A DNA stretch of 5,114 nucleotides from Rhodospirillales bacterium (GCA_029240475.1 JAREAF010000282.1:1-5114); one strand, 5' to 3'. Shown: positions 1 through 5,114, counted from the first letter of the stretch. Translations and numbers: made by a program. The notes: generated by a model not told the origin, from the sequence alone.

Positions 1-468
1 GATCTGCGTGCCCTCGACCACGCTCGGTTTACCGCCGCGCTCCTCGGCCCAGCGGCGGATGAACTCGTGATCCCGTGTGGTCTGGCCCTGATTGCCGCGC
101 TCGGTCCTGCCCCGGCCGGGCGAAGCTTGCTGCTCCGACAGTGCACGCGATTTGCTGCGGCTGGGCGAGGCTTGCGCCTTGCCGCGGCTGGCCGACGCGA
201 GTCTGCTCTTAGCGCCGGACTGCGTCTTGCCGCGGCCGATCGATGCGGATTTAGCCTTACCTCGGGTCGTTTTGCTGCGGTCGGCCGACGCGGACTTGCT
301 CTTGGCCGTAGTTTGCGCTTTGCCGCGGCCGGGCGACGCGGACTTGCCCATAGCTCCGGATCGCGGCTTGCCGCGACTCGACCCGGACTTGCTCTTGCCG
401 CCTCTTTCGGACGTGCTCCTGTTGCCGGATTTTACGGTACTCCTTCGCCCTGTCGTCCTGGCAGCCAT
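1..468 (-). CDS. Basic Lys/Ser/Arg/Gly-rich repeat protein with a small conserved C-terminal domain (3' end outside window)
   Basis: Starts at ATG 468-466 on the minus strand, with AGGAGG six bases upstream, and stays open for 156 codons to the left edge, so the C-terminus is missing. Residues 1 to about 125 are low-complexity and strongly basic, built of 15-16-residue degenerate repeats with cores such as GKSASPGRGKAQ and AKSKSASADRSK. This composition resembles histone H1-like tails and suggests nucleic-acid binding (inference). From about residue 130 it changes to TTRDHEFIRRWAEERGGKP followed by SVVEGTQ. That matches, from memory, the start of a small uncharacterised proteobacterial family with a (T)xDHxxIRxWAExRGGxP motif, sometimes mislabelled as a glucan-branching enzyme. 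No enzymatic role is claimed. The repeats produce long open frames in other frames on both strands, but only this one has the strong ribosome binding site and the conserved ending. The missing C-terminus would normally carry the rest of the domain. Confidence 0.8.
   Translation of the reverse strand, partial: MAARTTGRRSTVKSGNRSTSERGGKSKSGSSRGKPRSGAMGKSASPGRGKAQTTAKSKSASADRSKTTRGKAKSASIGRGKTQSGAKSRLASASRGKAQASPSRSKSRALSEQQASPGRGRTERGNQGQTTRDHEFIRRWAEERGGKPSVVEGTQI
194..393. repeat. Tandem degenerate coding repeats, 48/45 bases alternating (93-base super-period)
   Basis: A motif like gacgcggacttgc recurs at 194, 242, 287, 335 and 380. The steps are 48, 45, 48 and 45 bases, so the same motif class returns every 93 bases (31 codons). 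All steps are multiples of three, which keeps the minus-strand frame of the basic protein; each unit encodes roughly S-A-S-x-x-R-G-K-x-Q. Copies have diverged at many positions, so this is an old expansion, not a recent slippage event. Confidence 0.7.
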
Positions 469-474
469 CGCTTT

Positions 475-480
475 CCTCCT
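475..480 (-). promoter_or_regulatory. Shine-Dalgarno site AGGAGG of the basic repeat protein
   Basis: The minus strand reads AGGAGGAAAGCG directly before ATG 468-466, a consensus ribosome binding site six bases from the start codon. It decides the choice of frame in a region where repeats keep several frames open. Confidence 0.8.
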
Positions 481-534
481 GGACTCTCATTCCCCGCCTT
501 AAAGACGCGGTAAGAGGAGAGCGGTTTCCTTTTC

Positions 535-711
535 TCAGGCCGATCCCTCGGCCTCCAGCGCCTCCTGCACCTTCGGGCGCGCGCGGTGCGACGCGCTCGT
601 GCCACCCTTGAGGGCCAGCGATCCAGATCGATCTTCATAGGCTTGGCTAGGCGGAATGGATCCGTGTGGACGGATGCGGTGAACTGGTCCGCGCCAAACG
701 ATCTTAGCCAC
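535..711 (-). CDS. Possible 58-residue protein of unknown function
   Basis: Minus-strand frame from GTG 711-709 to TGA 537-535, lying 66 bases upstream of the basic repeat protein and in the same direction. I do not recognise it. The product begins MAKIVWRGPVHRIRP and ends KVQEALEAEGSA, with a polar, partly acidic helical tail. Codon third positions are nearly all G/C in the last 30 codons, which supports coding. No convincing ribosome binding site precedes the GTG. The same frame is open upstream beyond the start, broken only by TAG 729-727. It may therefore be the 3' end of the damaged minus-strand gene next to it and not a gene of its own. The competing overlapping frame (from ATG 638) is extremely Arg-rich and looks like a shadow. 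Confidence 0.35.
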   Translation of the reverse strand: MAKIVWRGPVHRIRPHGSIPPSQAYEDRSGSLALKGGTSASHRARPKVQEALEAEGSA

Positions 712-726
712 CGCTACAACGAGGAC

Positions 727-1304
727 CTACCCTAGCCGGCGCTCCGCCAGAGGCCAGTACCTGGCCACGGCGCCGGCTCGGGGTTCGCCGCTTATCGGCC
801 CCGTGGCCACATAGCTGCGCAGCTGGGTGACGGGAGGATGCTCGGCCCTACAGCATGATGTATCCGCCCGCCTCAGCTGCTGTATGGCCTCCTCCGCCGC
901 ATCCCGCTTCGCGTGGGTCGCCCAGCGGACGCGAATCCGGATCGCCCTCGCCACGCCAGCCGCCTTGACCCTCTCCTGCAACAACGCAGCCAATGAAATC
1001 GGCCCCGGGCTGACCCGTATGGCCAGTCCTGAATCTCGATCTTCTCGACAATGAGGTAGTGTCAGGTGGAAGCGCCTCCAGGTGCTCTTGGCGACCTTGA
1101 ACGGGAGGCGCTCGCATTCTCCTTCCAGAGCTGGAAGATGTTCTTCCAGCCGGTGTCTGGCTCCATGTGCATCCTCATTTTCCCGTCGTGCTCATAACCT
1201 GATCCACGGAAAGCCTGCACCCGCCGTACGCCGAGGACGAAGTCAACGTAGCGCGCGCATGACCTCAGTCGAAGCTCACCCCGCCTGTCCCAATTCCGGC
1301 CGAC
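727..1304 (-). pseudogene. Probable frameshifted remnant of an unrecognised gene
   Basis: No single frame is convincing, but protein-like segments follow one another on the minus strand when frames are switched. Before about 1122, one frame reads ARYVDFVLGVRRVQAF and MEPDTGWKNIFQLWK. A second frame then reads ERLPFKVAKSTWRRFHLTL (about 1116-1060). The first frame resumes with YLIVEKIEIQDWPYGSARG (about 1058-1002). The second frame then continues as LAALLQERVKAAGVARAIRIR to TAG 729-727. At least three single-base changes would join them. The second frame alone is also open from TGA 1194 to the TAG, so a simpler, shorter gene cannot be excluded; no start there has a good ribosome binding site. 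I do not recognise the family. The 5' end overlaps the oppositely oriented broken HGGxSTGP gene by about 45 bases. Confidence 0.35.
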
Positions 1305-1598
1305 TTAGCCCACCTGCCGCTCAGCTGAGGAAGGCAACCCGAGCGGCCCCAAGTTTGGGCCGAGCTGGACCGGAAGAAAATGCGGTGCGCGAACGCGTGC
1401 CCAACGGAGCTGCGCGAATCCGGCCATGCCGAATGGCCGGTGTCGGATGCATGGAGGCAAGAGCACCGGCCCGAGAACTCGCAAAGAACTGGCCTCTGAA
1501 AACAGGTAGGAAGAGCGCGGCCCCCGAACACCAAAGCCATCGAAGGCTGGGTCATGCCCCGATGCTTCTGCCCCTACGGAACCTCGGTCAAGGGCTAA
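1259..1598 (+). pseudogene. Broken HGGxSTGP-type small protein (second, decayed copy)
   Basis: The core at 1333-1479 translates to a 49-residue block matching the intact copy at 3189-3335 at 40 of 49 positions. It includes CGARTRAQRSC, NPAMPNGRCRMH and HGGKSTGPRT. The three Cys and one His are preserved as C-x9-C-x9-C-x2-H. The frame has no start: TAG 1306-1308 lies just upstream with no ATG before the conserved Met inside the core. Compared with the intact copy, one base is missing near 1330-1332 (the LRNGNP equivalent), which would link the core to an upstream frame starting at ATG 1259. After the core, about 20 bases are missing near 1480 and the core frame soon ends at TAG 1507-1509. Homology-like residues continue in other frames (NWPLKTGRKSA, then TKAIEGWVMPRC to TAA 1596-1598). 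The outer limits are uncertain; the core is not. Confidence 0.7.
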
Positions 1599-1710
1599 GG
1601 AGGGAGCACGAACCGCTCCCCGACAACGGCGCAAAGCTCCTCAACAGCGCACGAGCCCCAGCTGTAAAGGACGGTCAAAAACCGATCGTTCCAGAGCCGC
1701 ACTAGAGCGT

Positions 1711-1935
1711 GCCCTCTTCCCCGGGAGCAGGCCCCTATATGAAGAGGAAGTCGAGGTCCTCCTGAACACGCCCGAACCCTTCTCCTTATGGTGGGACGTG
1801 GTCGTTCCCATCGCGCTCCTGTGCCTGGCCATTTGGAAACCCGTTTTGTTGGTGCATCTCATAATCGACTGCATCGCACATAAGCCAGGCCAGCCAAAAC
1901 CGTTTCGACCTCGCCCGGCGGGATCGCAGCCCTGA
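1711..1935 (+). pseudogene. Remnant of a possible small single-pass membrane protein
   Basis: This frame is open from after TAG 1507-1509 to TGA 1933-1935. Its last 75 codons look coding: an acidic stretch YEEEVEVLLNTPEPFSLWW, a hydrophobic segment VVVPIALLCLAIWKPVLLV, then LIIDCIAHKPGQPKPF. Third positions are G/C-rich over the first 30 of these codons. There is no ATG, GTG or TTG before GTG 1798, which would leave only 45 residues beginning inside the hydrophobic segment. I therefore read it as a truncated or start-less remnant. I do not recognise the family. The start given is where the frame becomes protein-like and is approximate. Confidence 0.25.
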
Positions 1936-2055
1936 AAAGCAAGCAATGTGAGCAGGCCTTGATGCGAGCCCCCGAATCGCGCTGGAGTTCGCCGCCGGAG
2001 TGACGGCATGCAGCTTCCCGCGTGTCTCCTCCCCCTAGCACACTCAGATTGCTTT
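1936..2055. other. No gene seen; region upstream of the XRE regulator
   Basis: About 120 bases between the membrane-protein remnant and the ribosome binding site of the XRE gene. Open frames here on either strand look like shadows, and no convincing -35/-10 pair, operator palindrome or RNA gene was seen by eye. A promoter for the XRE gene would be expected here, since such regulators are usually transcribed separately. Confidence 0.4.
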
Positions 2056-2059
2056 GAGG
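2056..2059 (+). promoter_or_regulatory. Ribosome binding site (GAGG) of the XRE regulator
   Basis: GAGG, within gaggtggtgg, lies seven bases before ATG 2067, a normal distance. It supports that ATG as the true start. Confidence 0.55.
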
Positions 2060-2066
2060 TGGTGGC

Positions 2067-2426
2067 ATGGACATCAGGCAGGTGATTGCGCTCCAGCTCC
2101 GCCAGCATCGACGCCGGCGAAAGCTGACTCCAGCGGTGCTGGCCAGGCGTGCCGGTGTCGACCGCGCGATGATTCGTCGGTTGGAGGAAGGCAAAGCCAA
2201 TCCTCCGATCGACGTCATCGGCCGGTTAGCTGAAGCCCTCGACATCGAGCCTCAGGAGTTGCTGGCGCTCCGCCGGGTGAGCGCCACCTCCGCTCTTATC
2301 CTTATCCCCGCTTCCGTTTGGTCGATCGCGCTCTCATCCAGCGTTGCAGACTTCCCGAAGAGATGGTGGTACTGGCCACCTCGACACCAGACTCTGAAGC
2401 CATGGTTCGCCTTTCGCTCCTCCTGA
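2067..2426 (+). CDS. XRE/Cro-CI family helix-turn-helix regulator
   Basis: A 119-residue product whose first 70 residues form a classic five-helix XRE DNA-binding domain. It opens with IALQLRQHRRRRKLTPAVLA, followed by RAGVDRAMIRRLEEGKANP (the turn and recognition helix, ending in the usual E-x-G-x-x-x-P) and IDVIGRLAEALDIEPQELLAL. Proteins of this type bind short operators as dimers and commonly control mobile-element or toxin-antitoxin genes; nothing here identifies its target. Residues 71-119 (VSATSALILIPAS... to FAFRSS) have no domain character and lie largely over the upstream open region of the next gene. Many small XRE proteins end soon after the domain, so this tail may be real or may be out-of-frame read-through after an indel near 2275. 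Confidence 0.8.
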   Translation: MDIRQVIALQLRQHRRRRKLTPAVLARRAGVDRAMIRRLEEGKANPPIDVIGRLAEALDIEPQELLALRRVSATSALILIPASVWSIALSSSVADFPKRWWYWPPRHQTLKPWFAFRSS

Positions 2427-2830
2427 CAGAGCGCGTGAAGAGAGGGGCGCCGATTCGCAGCTCCGGCGAGGCAGCGGTGGTGAGGCGCAGGATGGTCCTC
2501 GCCCCCTCCGACCTGGCCACCCTGGCGGTGAACATGCTCATGGCCTGCTTTGCCGCGGATATGGCGCCGCCCGCTGCTCTCGCCCGGCTGCTCGTGCTGA
2601 TGCATGGGCTCGAGGCGCCCGCCGTTCAGGGTGTGCAGGACCGCGTTGGCCGAAACCGGGTGCTCAGCTACTACGCGCAGCATCCAAAGGCATCGCTGCG
2701 AGCAGCCAGTCGCGACACCAAGATTCCTATGACCACGATCCGGAACTGGCGGGCTGATCCGGACTTCCAGGCCACGTTGCGGGGGCTGCAGGAAGCGCAG
2801 CGCCGCGGCGCCTTCCAGGCCATCTGGTAG
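2402..2830 (+). CDS. Unrecognised protein with a C-terminal helix-turn-helix
   Basis: From ATG 2402 the product is 142 residues and overlaps the XRE gene by 25 bases. The frame is open further upstream, so TTG 2318 (170 residues) or ATG 2363 (155 residues) are alternatives; none has a clear ribosome binding site, and I chose the start with the smallest overlap. Residues about 40-75 are hydrophobic and helical (LAPSDLATLAVNMLMACFAA, then PAALARLLVLMHGLEAP) without looking like a clean membrane span. Residues about 94-122 (HPKASLRAASRDTKIPMTTI then RNWRADPDF) form a homeodomain-like helix-turn-helix of the kind found in transposase, terminase-small-subunit and replication proteins. DNA binding is inferred from that alone. 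It is followed by two hairpins, so the XRE gene and this one probably form a two-gene unit. Family not recognised. Confidence 0.65.
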   Translation: MVRLSLLLTERVKRGAPIRSSGEAAVVRRRMVLAPSDLATLAVNMLMACFAADMAPPAALARLLVLMHGLEAPAVQGVQDRVGRNRVLSYYAQHPKASLRAASRDTKIPMTTIRNWRADPDFQATLRGLQEAQRRGAFQAIW

Positions 2831-2845
2831 ACCAAGCCGCCGCGC

Positions 2846-2893
2846 CTGGGCGGGGGTGTGCCAAGCATTTGCGTTTGTGGCACACCCTCCCAG
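2846..2893. repeat. Strong inverted repeat (hairpin) after the helix-turn-helix gene
   Basis: Arms GGGTGTGCCA (2854-2863) and TGGCACACCC (2878-2887) are perfect 10-base complements around a 14-base loop. The outer CTGGG (2846-2850) pairs with CCCAG (2889-2893) across a small bulge. It starts 15 bases after TAG 2828-2830. No T-run follows, so it is not a textbook terminator. It may protect the mRNA 3' end or be a protein-binding palindrome. Confidence 0.7.
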
Positions 2894-2900
2894 CCAGCCA

Positions 2901-2927
2901 CCGTCCTGCGAGAGAGGACGGGGTTTT
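2901..2927 (+). terminator. Rho-independent terminator-like hairpin
   Basis: CCGTCCT (2901-2907) and AGGACGG (2915-2921) form a perfect seven-base stem with a seven-base loop, followed by GGTTTT. It lies about 70 bases after the stop of the helix-turn-helix gene and just before GTG 2930. It would end the XRE unit, or attenuate transcription entering the small-protein/HGGxSTGP/recombinase row. The T-run is only four bases, so termination may be partial. Confidence 0.55.
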
Positions 2928-2929
2928 CC

Positions 2930-3124
2930 GTGGCGCGATCCAAGGCTCAGCAAGAAGGCTGCTCAAAGCACGAAGCCGAATCAGGCCGCGCGGTCGTGCG
3001 TGCTTTGGCCCTCCTGCTGGCCCGCCAAGCGGCCCGGTCTTGCTGCAAGCCGGCGGAGGACTGCAGCGCGAGCGACGAGGACGATGCCTCGTTGCACGCT
3101 GCGGAAGACCATGTCGAGACCTGA
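2930..3124 (+). CDS. Small 64-residue protein upstream of the HGGxSTGP gene
   Basis: From GTG 2930 to TGA 3122-3124. I do not recognise the product. It has a basic start (MARSKAQQ), a helical Ala/Leu/Arg core (GRAVVRALALLLARQAARS), and an acidic Cys-containing tail (PAEDCSASDEDDASLHAAED). Small proteins with a similar RAL-x-x-LxARQAAR core are, from memory, common next to alphaproteobacterial recombinase genes; that is recollection and was not checked. The stop overlaps the HGGxSTGP start by 14 bases, suggesting translational coupling. The start is weak: AGGA at 2915-2918 is the only purine-rich stretch, it lies 11 bases away and it sits inside the terminator-like stem. The frame is also open upstream of 2930. 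A shadow frame remains possible. Confidence 0.45.
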   Translation: MARSKAQQEGCSKHEAESGRAVVRALALLLARQAARSCCKPAEDCSASDEDDASLHAAEDHVET

Positions 3125-3584
3125 CTGCAAATCAGATGCGCAGTCAGTACTGGATGGAGCGCAGGCGAAGCGCGGTTGTCTGCGCAACGGCAATCCAACT
3201 GGCCCGCAGTTCGGGGCCGACTGGCCGGGCCGCAGGTGCGGGGCGAGAACGCGGCGCGGGCGATCTTGCGCGAACCCGGCGATGCCAAATGGCCGCTGCC
3301 GGCTGCACGGTGGCAAAAGCACGGGGCCAAGAACCGCCGAGGGTCGCAGCCGCGCGGCAAAGGGGAATTGGAAGCACGGCCGGCACTCTCGCGCACAGCA
3401 CCCGCTCAAGGTCGTGGAACGGCTCATTGATTTGGCGGTATGGACGCTGCGGCAAGAGGCCCGACTGAGGAAGGGATTGCCCGAAGAGGAATGTCCAAGA
3501 CCTCTCCAGTCGGAGCGCGAGACGACGTTGCGGGCGCTGGCCCGTTTAGCGCTGGCCAGAAGCTCGGATCCTGAGCAGGATTGA
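3111..3584 (+). CDS. HGGxSTGP-motif small protein, probable CCCH zinc-binding
   Basis: 157 residues from ATG 3111, with GGAAG at 3102-3106 as a weak ribosome binding site and a 14-base overlap with the gene before it. Residues 27-75 carry the family core: GNPTGPQFG, then CGARTRRGRSC, NPAMPNGRCRLH and HGGKSTGPRT. C43, C53, C63 and H66 give C-x9-C-x9-C-x2-H, a spacing that suggests a small zinc-binding knuckle (inference; the Cys/His pattern is directly visible). Next comes EGRSRAAKGNWKHGRHS, the usual basic linker of these proteins, then a charged helical C-terminus (residues about 95-157). HGGxSTGP proteins occur on alphaproteobacterial mobile elements and have no established function. The recombinase starts about 80 bases downstream, probably in the same transcript. 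A broken copy lies at 1259-1598. Confidence 0.75.
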   Translation: MSRPDCKSDAQSVLDGAQAKRGCLRNGNPTGPQFGADWPGRRCGARTRRGRSCANPAMPNGRCRLHGGKSTGPRTAEGRSRAAKGNWKHGRHSRAQHPLKVVERLIDLAVWTLRQEARLRKGLPEEECPRPLQSERETTLRALARLALARSSDPEQD

Positions 3585-3632
3585 CGAACCGACCCTGACG
3601 CCGACGTTTATTCCGTCTACCGGCGCAAGTTC

Positions 3633-3654
3633 TGGGTGCACGAACCTGGGTGCA
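3633..3654 (+). repeat. Short direct repeat TGGGTGCA just upstream of the recombinase
   Basis: TGGGTGCA occurs at 3633-3640 and 3647-3654, a 14-base period, with a partial third echo (TGGGTGAC) at 3656-3663. Large serine recombinases often have their attachment or regulatory site next to their 5' end, so this is a place to look for an att core. The repeat is short and could be chance. Confidence 0.3.
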
Positions 3655-3664
3655 TTGGGTGACA

Positions 3665-5114
3665 ATGATGAAGGCGGCCATCTACGCCCGCTACAGCTCC
3701 GACCTGCAGCGCGCCGCCTCGATCGAGGACCAGCTGCGGCTCTGCCGCGAGCGGATCGAGCGCCAGGGCTGGCAACTCGCGGCGACCTATACCGATCGTG
3801 CCTCGAGCGGCGCCGATCGGCTGCGGCCGGGCTACCAGAAGCTGATGGAGGATGCGCGGGCCGGCGCCTTCAATGTGGTGGTCGCCGAGGCGCTCGACCG
3901 CCTCTCGCGCGACCAGGAGGACGTGGCCGCGCTCTATAAGCGCCTGCGCTTTGCCGGCGTCACGCTTGTGACCCTGGCCGAGGCGAGATCACCGACCTCC
4001 ATGTCGGCCTCAAGGGCACGATGAACGCCCTCTATTTCAAGGACCTCGCGGCCAAGACGCATCGGGGTCTGCGCGGCCGCGTCGAGGCAGGCCGCTCGGC
4101 CGGCGGCCGCTGCTACGGCTATGACGTGGTGCAGGAGCGCGACGGCGCCGGCGATCCGGTCCGCGGCAAGCGCCGCATCAACCCGGACGAGGCGGCCATC
4201 GTCCGGCGCATCTTCGCCGCCTATGCCGCCGGCAAGAGCCCGAAGAAGATCGCCCTGGAGCTCAACCGCGCGGGCGTTCCCGGCCCGGACGGCGGCGCCT
4301 GGGGCCCTCCACCATCAACGGCAACCGCGCGCGCGGCACCGGCCTCCTCAACAACGAGCTCTTTGTCGGCCGCCTGGTCTGGAACCGGCTGCGCTACGTC
4401 AAGGACCCGGAGACCGGCAAGCGCGTCTCGCGGCCGAACCCGCCCGACCAGCTGATCGTGCAAGAGGTGCCGGAGCTGCGGATCCTCGACCAGGCGCTCT
4501 GGGACCGCGCCAAGGCGCGCCAGGCCGACGTGACGGAGGCCGCTGCAGGCGCGGCGGCGGGCGCGCACGCGCACGCGCCTTGGGACCGCCGGCGTCCGCG
4601 CTATCTCCTCTCCGGGCTGATGCGCTGCGGGGTGTGCGGCGGCGGCTACAGCAAGATCAGCGCCGACCTCTTCGGCTGCTCGACCGCGCGCAACAAGGGC
4701 ACCTGCTCGAACCGGCTCAACATCCGCCGCGACCAGATCGAGGCGATCGTGCTGGAGGGCTTGAAGACTCGCCTCATGGATCCGGAGCTGTTCAAGACCT
4801 TCGCCGAGGAGTTCGTGGCCGAGGTCAACCGGCTGCGTGGCAGCGAGAGCGCCAAGTCCGAGCAGCTGAAGCGGGAGCAGGACCAGGTCGAGAAGCGCAT
4901 CCGCCGGATCGTCACGGCAATCGCCGAGGGCGTGCCGGCCCGGAGCCTCAAGGACGAGCTCATCGCGCTCGAGCAGCGCCAGGAGGAGCTCGAGCGGGAG
5001 ATCGCCCGCGCTCCAGATCCGCAGCCCCTGCTCCACCCCAATCTCGCCGAGCTCTATCGGCAAAAGGTGGCCGCGCTGGAGCAGGCGCTGGCTGATCCTG
5101 AAGAGGGCGCGCAA
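3665..5114 (+). pseudogene. Large serine recombinase (site-specific integrase), broken by two 1-base frameshifts, 3' end outside window
   Basis: Catalyses strand exchange through a phospho-serine DNA intermediate. Started at ATG 3665 (ATG 3668 equally likely; GTG 3650 in frame); 484 residues are visible after correcting two frames. Residues 3-150 are the resolvase domain: AAIYARYSSD with nucleophile S11, IEDQLRLCRERI, and ALDRLSRDQEDVAAL with catalytic arginines R79 and R82. Residues about 150-265 are the DNA-binding recombinase domain (CYGYDVV, RRINPDEAAIVRRIF, GKSPKKIALELNRAGVP). A zinc ribbon follows with C322-x2-C325, C339 and C348. Residues about 365-470 are a charged coiled coil (SEQLKREQDQVEKRIRR, LEQRQEELEREI). 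The frame breaks at 3982-3984, where GAG-GC-GAG should read GAG-GGC-GAG, and at 4305-4308, where GGC-CC-TCC should read GGC-CCC-TCC. Each is one base lost from a G or C run, so sequencing error is a real alternative to inactivation. The reading frames are 3665-3982, 3985-4305 and 4308-5114. Confidence 0.85.

Noticed and set aside
190..395. Regularly spaced repeats that could suggest a CRISPR array
   Set aside because: Units are degenerate, the spacing is always a multiple of three, and the repeats encode a continuous basic protein; there are no identical repeats with unique spacers.
67..513. Long plus-strand open frames over the repeat region
   Set aside because: They are mirror images of the minus-strand repeats; they lack a good ribosome binding site and any conserved ending, while the minus-strand frame has AGGAGG and a recognisable C-terminal motif.
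1306..1509. TAG recoding (amber readthrough), since TAG interrupts frames at 727-729 and 1507-1509
   Set aside because: The gene at 2402-2830 ends naturally with TAG, other genes use TGA, and the breaks are accompanied by frameshifts, so simple decay or sequence error is more likely.
1641..2245. Minus-strand open frames across the XRE gene and the region before it
   Set aside because: They overlap the well-supported XRE gene on the opposite strand, and neither product shows domain-like sequence.
2252..3427. Several minus-strand open frames of 79-233 codons
   Set aside because: All lie antisense to the helix-turn-helix or HGGxSTGP genes, and their products lack recognisable motifs.
4121..5095. 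324-codon plus-strand frame, very rich in Arg, Ala and Pro
   Set aside because: Out-of-frame shadow of the recombinase; no domain and an implausible composition.
4221..5114. 297-codon minus-strand open frame, rich in Leu, Ala and Gly
   Set aside because: It is antisense to the recombinase, whose zinc ribbon and coiled coil are clearly on the plus strand; long antisense frames are expected in GC-rich coding DNA.

Overview
The window is GC-rich throughout, with codon third positions rich in G/C in the clearest genes. Together with the gene families recognised, this fits an alphaproteobacterium (Acetobacteraceae, Rhodospirillales or Rhizobiales-like); the taxonomic call is an inference. The content looks accessory: a large serine recombinase, two copies of an HGGxSTGP-type small protein (one broken), two helix-turn-helix proteins and several short or damaged reading frames. 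There is no rRNA, tRNA or CRISPR array.

Left part, minus strand (1-1304). A basic Lys/Ser/Arg/Gly-rich protein made of tandem degenerate repeats starts at 468 behind a near-perfect Shine-Dalgarno site and runs off the left edge, entering a small conserved C-terminal domain (TTRDHEFIRRWAEERGGKP). Behind it lie a possible 58-residue gene (535-711) and a 727-1304 stretch that reads as protein only if frames are switched. I treat that stretch as a probable pseudogene.

Middle, plus strand (1259-2066). A decayed HGGxSTGP gene (core 1333-1479, frameshifts on both sides) is followed by a weakly supported membrane-protein remnant (about 1711-1935) and about 130 bases with no evident gene.

Right part, plus strand (2067-5114). 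An XRE-family regulator overlaps a second, unrecognised helix-turn-helix protein. Two hairpins follow, the second being terminator-like. Then comes a compact row: a 64-residue protein overlapping the start of the intact HGGxSTGP gene by 14 bases, then the large serine recombinase about 80 bases downstream. The recombinase carries its catalytic domain, recombinase domain, zinc ribbon and coiled coil, but only after correcting two single-base deletions, and it runs off the right edge.

As a whole the right half resembles the integrase end of a mobile element: regulator, small accessory proteins, recombinase. The recurring single-base frame breaks (recombinase, first HGGxSTGP copy, minus-strand gene) mean either that the region is decaying or that the sequence carries indel errors. 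Both readings are kept open.
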